A stretch of DNA of 14,017 nt from Candidatus Uhrbacteria bacterium (GTDB lineage Bacteria; Patescibacteriota; Patescibacteriia; UBA9934; GWF2-40-263), in NCBI GenBank assembly GCA_018700535.1, contig JABITQ010000028.1, forward strand, positions 1 through 14,017, read 5' to 3'. Made by a program: the position numbers and the translations under genes. A model generated the notes under the pieces. The model searched no databases. It saw only the letters and a list, made by a program, of their open reading frames with translations, and was not told where the DNA came from. Within the stretch, counting starts at the first letter, position 1. The number at the start of each line of letters is the position of its first letter. Shown piece after piece: positions 6,475 through 13,144 of this stretch.

Positions 6475-7479
6475 TTATCTCAAAACGGTTCTTCCATCGG
6501 AATGCGCTCTCTTCACCCCCTTACGCATCTTTATCTGCTCTTCCATTGGAAGTTCCACAATCGTCATGCACTTATCAGAACATGCACCCTTCATTTTCTC
6601 CCCACAGTCCCCGCATTGAATAAGCAGAACGTGACACATGGTATTCGTACAATTCACCGGAGTACTAGCTGGCTGCTTACATTGATAACATTCCCCCAGC
6701 ACGTCGTCGGTAACGACTTCGTGTGCTCTTCCATCAAAAACGTAGTTAACACCTTTATACTTACTCTCAAGTCCCTCACGGTCGATCTGATGCTTGTAGT
6801 CAATAATCCCACCGTGCAATTGATTCACATCGTTAAACCCATGATGTTTCAAATATGCACTCGTCTTCTCACAACGAATACCACCCGTACAATACAAAAG
6901 AACCTTTTCATCTTTCTTTCCCTCAAGCGCATCAAGCACCATTGGTAGCTCTTTTTTAAATGTATCAGCATCTGGTCGAATCGCACCATCAAAATGTCCG
7001 ATGTCACTCTCGTAGTTATTGCGCATATCCACCACAACCGCACCATCATCGATCGCATCATTAAACTCTTTTGCACTCAAGTGCGCACCAACATTAGTAA
7101 CATCATACTCACCATGATCAAGTCCATCCGCCAAAATGTATTTACGGTTCTTGATAACAAGCTTCCAAAAAGAAAGCCCATTCTCGCTAAGGCCAACCTT
7201 GAATGGAACATCCTTAAGTTTCGCAAAACTATCGACGCACGCACGAAACAAATCAAAGTTTTGCTCAGGAACATTCAACTGCGCATTGATCCCCTCTTTT
7301 GAGACATAAATACGACCAAGCACACCAAGTGCAGACCAAGCTTCGTAAAGCGCGTCACGAAAAGCATCAGCATCTTCAATAATCACATAGCGATAAAAAG
7401 AGATAGACGTTCGGTTAAACGTCTCCGCTTCAACGATTACTAAGAGCTCTTCCTTTGACAATTTATTTTCTTGGCGCAT
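6475..7479 (-). CDS. trhO: tRNA uridine(34) hydroxylase, rhodanese-domain protein (TrhO/YceA family)
   Basis: The 334-residue product has the full TrhO layout (E. coli protein 350). An N-terminal acylphosphatase-like part (about 25-110) contains 'GRIYVSKEGINAQL' (55-68). A rhodanese domain (about 135-235) carries catalytic C197 in 'LYCTGGIRCEK'. A C-terminal Cys-rich part has C264, C267, C277, C282, C289, C292, C300 and C304, probably binding zinc. TrhO uses O2 to hydroxylate U34 of certain tRNAs to 5-hydroxyuridine, tuning wobble decoding in the cytosol. ATG 7479 fits the family start. The promoter at 7489-7517 predicts a leader of only a few bases and there is no Shine-Dalgarno. The gene is divergent from the RNA methyltransferase gene 41 bases away, another RNA-modifying enzyme. 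Confidence 0.95.
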   Translation of the reverse strand: MRQENKLSKEELLVIVEAETFNRTSISFYRYVIIEDADAFRDALYEAWSALGVLGRIYVSKEGINAQLNVPEQNFDLFRACVDSFAKLKDVPFKVGLSENGLSFWKLVIKNRKYILADGLDHGEYDVTNVGAHLSAKEFNDAIDDGAVVVDMRNNYESDIGHFDGAIRPDADTFKKELPMVLDALEGKKDEKVLLYCTGGIRCEKTSAYLKHHGFNDVNQLHGGIIDYKHQIDREGLESKYKGVNYVFDGRAHEVVTDDVLGECYQCKQPASTPVNCTNTMCHVLLIQCGDCGEKMKGACSDKCMTIVELPMEEQIKMRKGVKRAHSDGRTVLR

Positions 7480-7482
7480 AAT
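7455..7482 (+). promoter_or_regulatory. Promoter of the RNA methyltransferase gene, inside the trhO 5' end
   Basis: A perfect TTGACA (7455-7460), 16 bases, CATAAT (7477-7482). The -35 lies in the trhO coding region, and the first three bases of the -10 are the reverse complement of the trhO start codon. The predicted leader is about 30 bases. Confidence 0.6.
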
Positions 7483-7488
7483 GACGAT

Positions 7489-7517
7489 AAGATAAGTAAA
7501 AAATCACTCGATGTCAA
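7489..7517 (-). promoter_or_regulatory. Promoter of trhO
   Basis: On the minus strand there is TTGACA (7512-7517), a 17-base spacer and TATCTT (7489-7494). Both hexamers and the spacing are the same as in the cold-shock gene promoter. Transcription would start near 7482, a few bases before the ATG at 7479, so the mRNA would be nearly leaderless. Confidence 0.65.
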
Positions 7518-7520
7518 CGT

Positions 7521-8192
7521 ATGCTTACAGCCAAACAAGAGAAACTCATCAAATCATTGCATCGCAAAAAGGGCCGCAAGGAGTCTGGTCTTTGTTTGGT
7601 TGAAGGCGAAAAAGGCATTGAGGCTGCAGGTGATTATATCGACTTCGCATTCACTCGTGAGAACTCAGAGATCTTTAAAGATCTCGTAACAACTCAAACC
7701 CCCCAATCCATCGCGGCTGTCGCACGCATTCCAGACTTCACGCTCGAGCAAGTGCAAGACTCACAAAACGTCTTGATGCTCGACGGCGTTCAAGACCCTG
7801 GAAACGTCGGTGCAATCTTCCGACTCTGTCACGCATTCAACACCACACTCATCCTCGTTGAAAGCGTCGACCCCACGAACACTAAAGTTATTCGATCATC
7901 ATCAGGCTCAATGTTCTCTGTCCCATGGATCGCAATCAGTCGCGCAGAAGCTGCCGCTGTTTTGCTCAAGACTACAGACCGAGCAATCATCCGCCTAGAG
8001 AAACGAGAAGAGTCAGAAGGACTTGAAACGGTCAACAGCGATGAGCGCAAGATGATCATTGCAGGCAGTGAAGGGGGTGGAATTCAACTCAACGTTAAAG
8101 GGGCGTCCATCGCCATTGGGCACGAGGATGATCTCGAGAGTTTGAACGTGACACATGCCATCGCAATCGCATTACACTCGTTCTACAAATAA
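7521..8192 (+). CDS. TrmH/SpoU-family RNA 2'-O-methyltransferase
   Basis: The 223-residue product has the three SPOUT motifs. Motif 1 is 'DGVQDPGNVGAIFRL' (88-102, with the catalytic-type N95 and R101). Motif 2 is 'IIAGSEGGGIQL' (179-190). Motif 3 is 'ESLNVTHAIAIAL' (206-218). These form the knotted SAM-binding fold. Residues about 5-40 ('RKESGLCLVEGEKGIEAAGD') match the small N-terminal substrate-binding domain of rRNA enzymes such as RlmB and the TsnR group. The enzyme would methylate a ribose 2'-OH in rRNA or tRNA; the target nucleotide cannot be read from sequence. ATG 7521 follows the promoter at 7455-7482; there is no Shine-Dalgarno. It is divergent from trhO and ends at a terminator shared with the ABC-F gene. 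Confidence 0.94.
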   Translation: MLTAKQEKLIKSLHRKKGRKESGLCLVEGEKGIEAAGDYIDFAFTRENSEIFKDLVTTQTPQSIAAVARIPDFTLEQVQDSQNVLMLDGVQDPGNVGAIFRLCHAFNTTLILVESVDPTNTKVIRSSSGSMFSVPWIAISRAEAAAVLLKTTDRAIIRLEKREESEGLETVNSDERKMIIAGSEGGGIQLNVKGASIAIGHEDDLESLNVTHAIAIALHSFYK

Positions 8193-8200
8193 CGAAAAAA

Positions 8201-8228
8201 CCCCACCGACCATTGCTGGTTGGCGGGG
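8201..8228. terminator. Bidirectional terminator between methyltransferase and ABC-F genes
   Basis: An 11-base stem (8201-8211 with 8218-8228, one A-C mismatch, one G-T pair) closes the loop ATTGCT. CTTTTC follows on plus and TTTTTT on minus, so it is the stronger terminator for the ABC-F gene. Confidence 0.82.
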
Positions 8229-8241
8229 CTTTTCTAATTTC

Positions 8242-9705
8242 CTATCGATCTTTCAATCTTCCCAAGTCTACCACCTCGGTAAACTGGATCTTCTTCACAA
8301 ACTCTTCATCATGACTCACCACGATCATCGCTCCCTCAAATTTACTGAGTGCCTCAGCAATTACCGGAAGGTGGCGGAAGTTTACGTGGTTGGTTGGCTC
8401 GTCGAGGATCAAGAGGCTTGGTTTTTGTAGGACGAAACGTGCGAATGTTAAGAGTGCCTTCTGTCCCTCTGACAACATTCCAATTGGGTTTTGCAGGACA
8501 CTTCCCTTAAGCAAGAAGCGTGCAGCGATTCCAAAGATAAGCTCTGGGTCGTCGACTTCGATTACATCTTTCAGAGAGTTGTAAGCAGTCTGCGAAAAGT
8601 CGAGTCCTGAGAAGTCTTGTCGGTAGTAACCAACGTTGATTTCTGGTGGAATGATTGCTCCTTCCTCTGTGCGGTTTGCAAGTCGCTCGAGCAATGTTGT
8701 TTTCCCAATTCCGTTTGGACCCTTAATCAACAATCGCCCACCACGTCTGAGATCAATATCAACATCCTTGTGAATCACTTTCCCATTCACCCAGATCCCA
8801 ATGCTAGATAGATTGGCATGCGACTCAGTAAATTTAACTGCATCGATTGTAAACGGTGTAATCGTCTTATCATCCGCCTTCACGCGCACAATACTGTCCT
8901 CAGCATCAGCAACTTCATCTTTAAGCTTCTTAGCCAGCTTACGCATCTTTCCACCCTTGTTTGCAAAAAAGTTCACCTTGTCCTTACGGTCTTGAATACT
9001 TTTTTTAAGTTGAGCGTTTTTACGCTCCTCAATAGCAATACGTTTCTTGATCTGTTCAACCACATCAAAGTAGTCACCTACGTATTGATCAATCTCCTTT
9101 GTCCAAAAATCGAGGTACAAAACTCCGTCTGTAAATGTGCTGAGGAAGTCAGCATCATGCGAAATAACAATGACAGTCTTCTCGTACATCATGAGGAACG
9201 TCATCAAGTGACCAATTCCATCTGCGTCGAGGTTGTTAGTCGGCTCGTCCAAAAGAAGAATGTCTGGCTTTTGGATAAGGGCGTATGCAAGAAGCAATCG
9301 CGCTTGCTGTCCACCTGAAAGTGTTGAGACAATCTGATCGTGCGGAAGCTTGTAGTTAACAGCATCCAAGGCCTCGTCGATTAACTTAGGTAGGTTGCGA
9401 GGAGCCTCTGTAAATGCAGACGCAAAATACTCGTTAACGGTCATTGGATAAAATCTGCGATCCATGACCTGAGCCGCATGACCAATCTGGATCCCTTCAT
9501 TCACATGGATCTGACCCTTAAGCGGCTTGTACTCCCCCGTAATAAGTTTAAAAAGCGTGCTCTTTCCAGCACCGTTCTGTCCCATCAACGAAAGCTTTGT
9601 GTTTTCACGCAAAGAAAAATTCGCATCTTTCATCAAGGGATGCTTCTCGACGTACTCAAACGTGACGTCGTCAAAACGGAGAATTACATTTTTCTTTGGA
9701 TCCAT
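8242..9705 (-). CDS. ABC-F family ATP-binding protein
   Basis: The 487-residue product has two ABC domains and no membrane segment, the ABC-F layout. These proteins act on ribosomes, as translation factors or antibiotic-protection proteins. Domain 1 has Walker A 'GQNGAGKST' (42-50), signature LSGGQ (129-133), Walker B 'ILLLDEPTNNLD' (149-160) and H183. A charged, Lys-rich linker (about 205-285) corresponds to the region that enters the ribosome. Domain 2 has Walker A 'GPNGIGKTT' (329-337), a changed signature LSEGQ (411-415), 'LLILDEPTNHVN' (431-442) and H465. The normal D-loop 'NHLD' is 'NHVN', so the second site may work poorly. The family usually has 500-640 residues, so this one is short. 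A good promoter lies upstream; the stop is TAG. The subfamily is not assigned. Confidence 0.95.
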   Translation of the reverse strand: MDPKKNVILRFDDVTFEYVEKHPLMKDANFSLRENTKLSLMGQNGAGKSTLFKLITGEYKPLKGQIHVNEGIQIGHAAQVMDRRFYPMTVNEYFASAFTEAPRNLPKLIDEALDAVNYKLPHDQIVSTLSGGQQARLLLAYALIQKPDILLLDEPTNNLDADGIGHLMTFLMMYEKTVIVISHDADFLSTFTDGVLYLDFWTKEIDQYVGDYFDVVEQIKKRIAIEERKNAQLKKSIQDRKDKVNFFANKGGKMRKLAKKLKDEVADAEDSIVRVKADDKTITPFTIDAVKFTESHANLSSIGIWVNGKVIHKDVDIDLRRGGRLLIKGPNGIGKTTLLERLANRTEEGAIIPPEINVGYYRQDFSGLDFSQTAYNSLKDVIEVDDPELIFGIAARFLLKGSVLQNPIGMLSEGQKALLTFARFVLQKPSLLILDEPTNHVNFRHLPVIAEALSKFEGAMIVVSHDEEFVKKIQFTEVVDLGRLKDR

Positions 9706-9726
9706 ATTTTTGTATTTACGAACAAG

Positions 9727-9754
9727 ATAATAGCTTATTTGATAGAAAAGTCAA
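9727..9754 (-). promoter_or_regulatory. Promoter of the ABC-F gene
   Basis: On the minus strand there is TTGACT (9749-9754), 16 bases, TATTAT (9727-9732). The predicted start near 9720 leaves a leader of about 15 bases without a Shine-Dalgarno. Confidence 0.65.
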
Positions 9755-9757
9755 TGG

Positions 9758-9784
9758 AGTATACCTGCGGGGAAATGGTATACT
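9758..9784. repeat. Inverted repeat AGTATACC-N11-GGTATACT
   Basis: Two perfect 8-base arms (9758-9765 and 9777-9784) are separated by 11 bases. The right arm contains TGG-TATACT, which reads as an extended -10 for the downstream plus-strand gene, starting about 10-17 bases before its ATG. The left arm gives the same hexamer on the minus strand. It may be a pair of back-to-back -10 elements, an operator, or both. Confidence 0.5.
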
Positions 9785-9800
9785 CAGATTAATCGAGATT

Positions 9801-10910
9801 ATGATCAAAAGAATCAAAAGAAGTCTTGCGCAAACGCGACTTGCTAGATACACAAAAGAAAACGAGCGTTACCTAATCCCAACTATGTTGGTTGGTGGTG
9901 TGCTTGTTGATTTTATTACGTTCAAAACAATCGAGTTGTCTACGGCGTTCACCATCCTTGGTGTCTACACACTCATCGCCGGCGCAAGTATTATCTTTAT
10001 CAACGTCGCACGCCACAACCGACAAACGTCCACAAACTTCATTTACAAATACACAGAGATTCTCGCACCTCTCGTTTTACAATTCACCTTCGGTGCACTC
10101 CTCTCCGCTTCTCTCGTCTTCTACTGGTTCTCAGGGACACTATCGGTCAGTTGGCCATTCATCCTCGTCATTGCGCTTATCATCGCCTCAAACGATGTCT
10201 TGCGTAAATACTACCTCCGGCCAACGGTACAGATCGCTGTTTATTTCTTTATCCTCTTTTCCTTATCAACACTCGTCCTCCCATTTTTCTTTAACTCGAT
10301 TAGCGCCTGGGTCTTCTTTCTCGCAGCTGGACTAAGTCTCGCGCTCATCTACCTCTACGTTCAACTCCTCACAAAAGTCCTTCCAGACATCCGAGCAATC
10401 CACCCACAAATCCGTACGTCGGTGCTCGTCATCGTTCTCGCCATGCTCTCCCTCTACACACTCAACATCATCCCCCCAATCCCACTCTCACTCAGAGAGG
10501 CCGGAGTCTACCATCACATCTCACGCGCAGGTGGTGGGTATATCGTCGATGCAGAAAAGACGAATCTCCTCGATCGACTTCTACCAGGCCAAACAGTCCA
10601 CATTACAACATCACAACCCGCCTACGTTTACACATCAATATTTGCACCAGCTGAACTCGACACACGCATCGTGCACAACTGGAAATACTTTGACCCTGAT
10701 GTTCGCAAATGGATTAGCAAAGCAAAACTCTCATACTCGATCGTGGGAGGACGCGCCGATGGATACCGAGGATTCTCGTTTAGACGCAACCTAAGCGAAG
10801 GTAAGTGGCTTGTGAGCGTCGAGACCGAGCGAGGACAAGTGCTTGGAAGAATCAAATTTAGTGTGAGCCACAATGTTGACGAGGTCGAGATTGTGGAGAT
10901 GACAAAATAA
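9801..10910 (+). CDS. Multi-spanning membrane protein with C-terminal DUF2914-like domain
   Basis: The 369-residue product starts with a basic segment (KRIKR, 3-7). About seven hydrophobic helices follow (near 24-42, 48-69, 85-110, 116-130, 142-163, 167-193, 205-224). The C-terminal soluble part (about 235-369) carries the pattern 'VHNW...GYRGFSFRRN...GKWLVSV...GQVLGRIKFSV' (291-355), which I recognise as DUF2914-like. The function of that domain is unknown; its fold is probably an all-beta, envelope-facing module. ATG 9801 follows the extended -10 at 9776-9784. The frame is open upstream to 9696, but that extension crosses the promoter and overlaps the ABC-F start. The gene shares a terminator with greA. 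A role in the envelope is inferred from topology only. Confidence 0.85.
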   Translation: MIKRIKRSLAQTRLARYTKENERYLIPTMLVGGVLVDFITFKTIELSTAFTILGVYTLIAGASIIFINVARHNRQTSTNFIYKYTEILAPLVLQFTFGALLSASLVFYWFSGTLSVSWPFILVIALIIASNDVLRKYYLRPTVQIAVYFFILFSLSTLVLPFFFNSISAWVFFLAAGLSLALIYLYVQLLTKVLPDIRAIHPQIRTSVLVIVLAMLSLYTLNIIPPIPLSLREAGVYHHISRAGGGYIVDAEKTNLLDRLLPGQTVHITTSQPAYVYTSIFAPAELDTRIVHNWKYFDPDVRKWISKAKLSYSIVGGRADGYRGFSFRRNLSEGKWLVSVETERGQVLGRIKFSVSHNVDEVEIVEMTK

Positions 10911-10947
10911 AAAATGTCTTTCGCCCATACGGACGAAAGACATTTTT
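10910..10947. terminator. Bidirectional terminator between the DUF2914 gene and greA
   Basis: A 14-bp stem (10910-10923 with 10934-10947) centred on TGTCTTTCG/CGAAAGACA closes a 10-base loop. A-runs and T-runs flank it on both strands. It fills the space between the two stop codons almost exactly. Confidence 0.88.
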
Positions 10948-11454
10948 TTATTTGACCTCTAATACTTCATACAACGTCTCAACTCCCTCGTGCACAAACG
11001 GGACTTCATCCCCAACCTTATGTCCCATCAATACTTTTCCGAGTGGTGAGCTGTGCGAGATGCGTCCGCGCATTGGATCAACCTCCTGTGAGCCAACAAT
11101 TTTATACGTACGCTCTTTTGCCACAACCTTGACCACAACAGTCGAGCCGATCCCCACCATCCCGTCTGGGCTTCCTTCCTCAATAGGGATCGCCACTTTT
11201 AATCGTTCAGTAATCGAGAGGATTCGTCCGTTGATTCTGCGCAGACGACCCTTTGCCATCTGGTACGCAGCGTTCTCGGAGAAATCCCCCATCTCACCTG
11301 TGCGACGCACCTCCTTAATTGCTTCGTGCTGCTGGTTCTCTTGTAGATCCTTCAGTTCGTCTTCAAGACGTTTAATTTTTGCTTTTGAAAGATGATTGTC
11401 GATCTTCTGTTTCATCCGTCTAACAATCTCCCCCCGCCGTTGTGGGACGCGCAT
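10948..11454 (-). CDS. greA: Transcription elongation factor GreA/GreB family
   Basis: The 168-residue product has the Gre layout. An N-terminal coiled coil (about 15-85) has the acidic tip motif 'GDFSENAAYQ', with Asp and Glu as in E. coli GreA 'GDLKENAEY'. A C-terminal FKBP-like domain (about 90-168) ends 'ISHSSPLGKVLMGHKVGDEV...YEVLEVK'. Gre factors enter the RNA polymerase secondary channel and trigger cleavage of backtracked RNA. The N-terminus MRVPQRRGEIVRRMKQKIDN is longer and more basic than in E. coli and resembles GreA-like proteins of uncultured Patescibacteria. The start at 11454 lies one base past the helicase stop; an internal Met (11415) is a weaker alternative. It is the last gene of a four-gene operon, next to an RNA helicase. 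Confidence 0.93.
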   Translation of the reverse strand: MRVPQRRGEIVRRMKQKIDNHLSKAKIKRLEDELKDLQENQQHEAIKEVRRTGEMGDFSENAAYQMAKGRLRRINGRILSITERLKVAIPIEEGSPDGMVGIGSTVVVKVVAKERTYKIVGSQEVDPMRGRISHSSPLGKVLMGHKVGDEVPFVHEGVETLYEVLEVK

Positions 11455-11455
11455 A

Positions 11456-12781
11456 TTAACTGCGCTTTGAGCGCTTAGGTGTGTGCTTTCGTCCGCCACC
11501 ACTTGAGCCACCTCTGCCTCCACCTGCTCCGCTGCGTCCACGTTGTCCTCCAGAAGATGAACGACCACCGCTAGAACGTCCGCCACCGGAACGTGCGTGT
11601 CCGCCGCGACCTCTTCGCTTTGGTGCTGCACTCGATGAAAACGCTACTTCTTTAATCCCTTCTGGAACTGGGATTGTTGGAATGCGTGTTCGGATTAATT
11701 TTTCAATTGTTTGTAGATCACGCTTCTGGTCTGGGCTAGCAAATGAAATCGCTTTTCCAGACGATCCAGCACGACCAGTACGACCGATACGGTGAACGTA
11801 GTCATCTGGGTTATCAGGGAGATCATAGTTGATCACAAGCTCGATGTTTGTCACATCGATTCCACGCGCAGCAATATCAGTTGCAACAAGCACGCGGAAC
11901 TCACCAGACTTAAACCCCTCAAGCGACTTACGACGCTGTGCGAGTGTTCGGTTTGAGTGAAGCTCAGTAGATGAATGACCTACATTCCGGATTGCACGTG
12001 CAATCTTCTTTGCTCCATGCTTTGTGCGACTAAAGACAAGTACGGTTCCTTTGTACTCACCCAATAGATTCAACAATAGCTTACCCTTCTCAGACTTTGG
12101 CACGATAAATACTTCTTGATCGATCTGATCAGCTGTTGATCCAGCGCGAGCAACTTCAACGCGAAGTGGCTTTTTCATATACTTACGCGCAATCGAAGTG
12201 ATCTTCTCTGGCATTGTTGCTGAAAAAAGCATTGTCTGACGATCTTCAGGAACGGTTGCGAGGATCTGTCTAATCTGTGGCTCAAACCCCATATCAAGCA
12301 TGCGGTCAGCTTCGTCCAAAATTAGAATCCCTACTTTATCAAGACGAATCTTTTTCTGACCAACCAAGTCGATCAATCGTCCAGGTGTTGCCACAATCAC
12401 GTGTGGCTTGCTTCGCAATGCTTTTACCTGACGGAAAACTGGCACACCACCAATGATTGCAACCGAGCGCAATCCAAAGGCAGATCCAAGCTTGTGCATC
12501 GTCTCCTCAACCTGCAAGGCGAGCTCACGTGTTGGAGCAAGTACAAGACACATCTTTTTTGTTGCCGCTACACGCTGAAGTGCTGGCAAAGAAAACGCCA
12601 ATGTCTTTCCGGTTCCTGTTTGCGCGATTCCAATCATGTCCTCTCCCTGAATAGAGATTGGAATTGATTTAAGCTGAATCGGTGTTGGGTGATAAAATTT
12701 TAACTCTTCCAAGCGCTTCAAAAAGTCCGGGGCAATCCCGAGGCCATGAAACGTCTTATCTTTTTCTTCTGGTCTACTCAT
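11456..12781 (-). CDS. DEAD-box RNA helicase with RGG-rich tail (RhlE-like)
   Basis: The 441-residue product has all DEAD-box motifs: Q motif 'HPTPIQ' (31-36), motif I 'AQTGTGKT' (53-60), 'PTRELA' (83-88), 'TPGR' (132-135), DEAD (156-159), SAT (187-189), 'VFSRTKH' (249-255), 'ARGIDV' (305-310) and 'HRIGRTGR' (330-337). These enzymes unwind short RNA duplexes with ATP, in ribosome assembly or RNA decay. The tail (about 388-441) is low-complexity, rich in G, S and R with repeated GGR and RSSGG units, and ends in a basic KRSKRS. This tail type binds RNA and can drive condensation. The length and layout fit RhlE-like helicases. The ATG follows the upstream stop by two bases. The order helicase then greA suggests shared expression of RNA-handling functions. 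Confidence 0.95.
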   Translation of the reverse strand: MSRPEEKDKTFHGLGIAPDFLKRLEELKFYHPTPIQLKSIPISIQGEDMIGIAQTGTGKTLAFSLPALQRVAATKKMCLVLAPTRELALQVEETMHKLGSAFGLRSVAIIGGVPVFRQVKALRSKPHVIVATPGRLIDLVGQKKIRLDKVGILILDEADRMLDMGFEPQIRQILATVPEDRQTMLFSATMPEKITSIARKYMKKPLRVEVARAGSTADQIDQEVFIVPKSEKGKLLLNLLGEYKGTVLVFSRTKHGAKKIARAIRNVGHSSTELHSNRTLAQRRKSLEGFKSGEFRVLVATDIAARGIDVTNIELVINYDLPDNPDDYVHRIGRTGRAGSSGKAISFASPDQKRDLQTIEKLIRTRIPTIPVPEGIKEVAFSSSAAPKRRGRGGHARSGGGRSSGGRSSSGGQRGRSGAGGGRGGSSGGGRKHTPKRSKRS

Positions 12782-12783
12782 AT

Positions 12784-13143
12784 TTATTCTTCGTCATCCC
12801 GCTCACGCGGGTCTATGCGAGCCTCATGCTCGTAGGCTCCTTTTAATAATTGTTTTTGCCTGTCTTCATCAACGAACTTATCGTATGCAGCTCGTTCTTC
12901 TGTTTTCTTTGTTTGTTCTGCTTTAAGTTTTGCTCGTTCTTTTGACCCTTTGTTTGCAAGACCTTTAATTACCGCACGATACAAACGCTGTTTCTGCCTC
13001 CCTTCTGCCTGCCCATCAAGAGCAAGACCTGCAGCGTAACTCGCACTGTATCCATCCCCCTTCATCAAACGCCAAGCAGCCTCGACGTTGTATGCAACTT
13101 CTTTTTCAAAAGAAATTTCAGCAGAACCTTCTCTGAACACCAT
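12784..13143 (-). CDS. Small charged helical protein of unknown function
   Basis: The 119-residue product is strongly charged. Residues 1-62 (with 'AWRLMKGDGYSASYAAGLAL' at 23-42) look like a compact helical domain. Residues about 62-119 are a run of K, R, E, Q and A suggesting a long helix or coiled coil, ending in 'RDDEE'. I recognise no family and see no cysteines, signal or membrane segment. The gap to the glycerate kinase stop is one base and to the helicase start two bases, so the gene is an integral part of the operon and is translated. The ATG at 13143 is immediately after the kinase stop. A helper role for the helicase is a guess from context. Confidence 0.8.
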   Translation of the reverse strand: MVFREGSAEISFEKEVAYNVEAAWRLMKGDGYSASYAAGLALDGQAEGRQKQRLYRAVIKGLANKGSKERAKLKAEQTKKTEERAAYDKFVDEDRQKQLLKGAYEHEARIDPRERDDEE

Positions 13144-13144
13144 A

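Noticed and set aside
9696..9800. Upstream extension of the DUF2914-like gene
   Set aside because: It would overlap the ABC-F start and cross the promoter region, and its sequence does not look like a signal or membrane segment.
11460..11620. GC-rich low-complexity stretch as a possible repeat element
   Set aside because: It encodes the Gly/Ser/Arg tail of the helicase, with codons varied as expected for a coding region.
11455..11631. 59-residue N-terminal extension of GreA overlapping the helicase gene
   Set aside because: It reads antisense-free but out of frame through the helicase RGG tail; the family N-terminus MRVPQRR starts at 11454.
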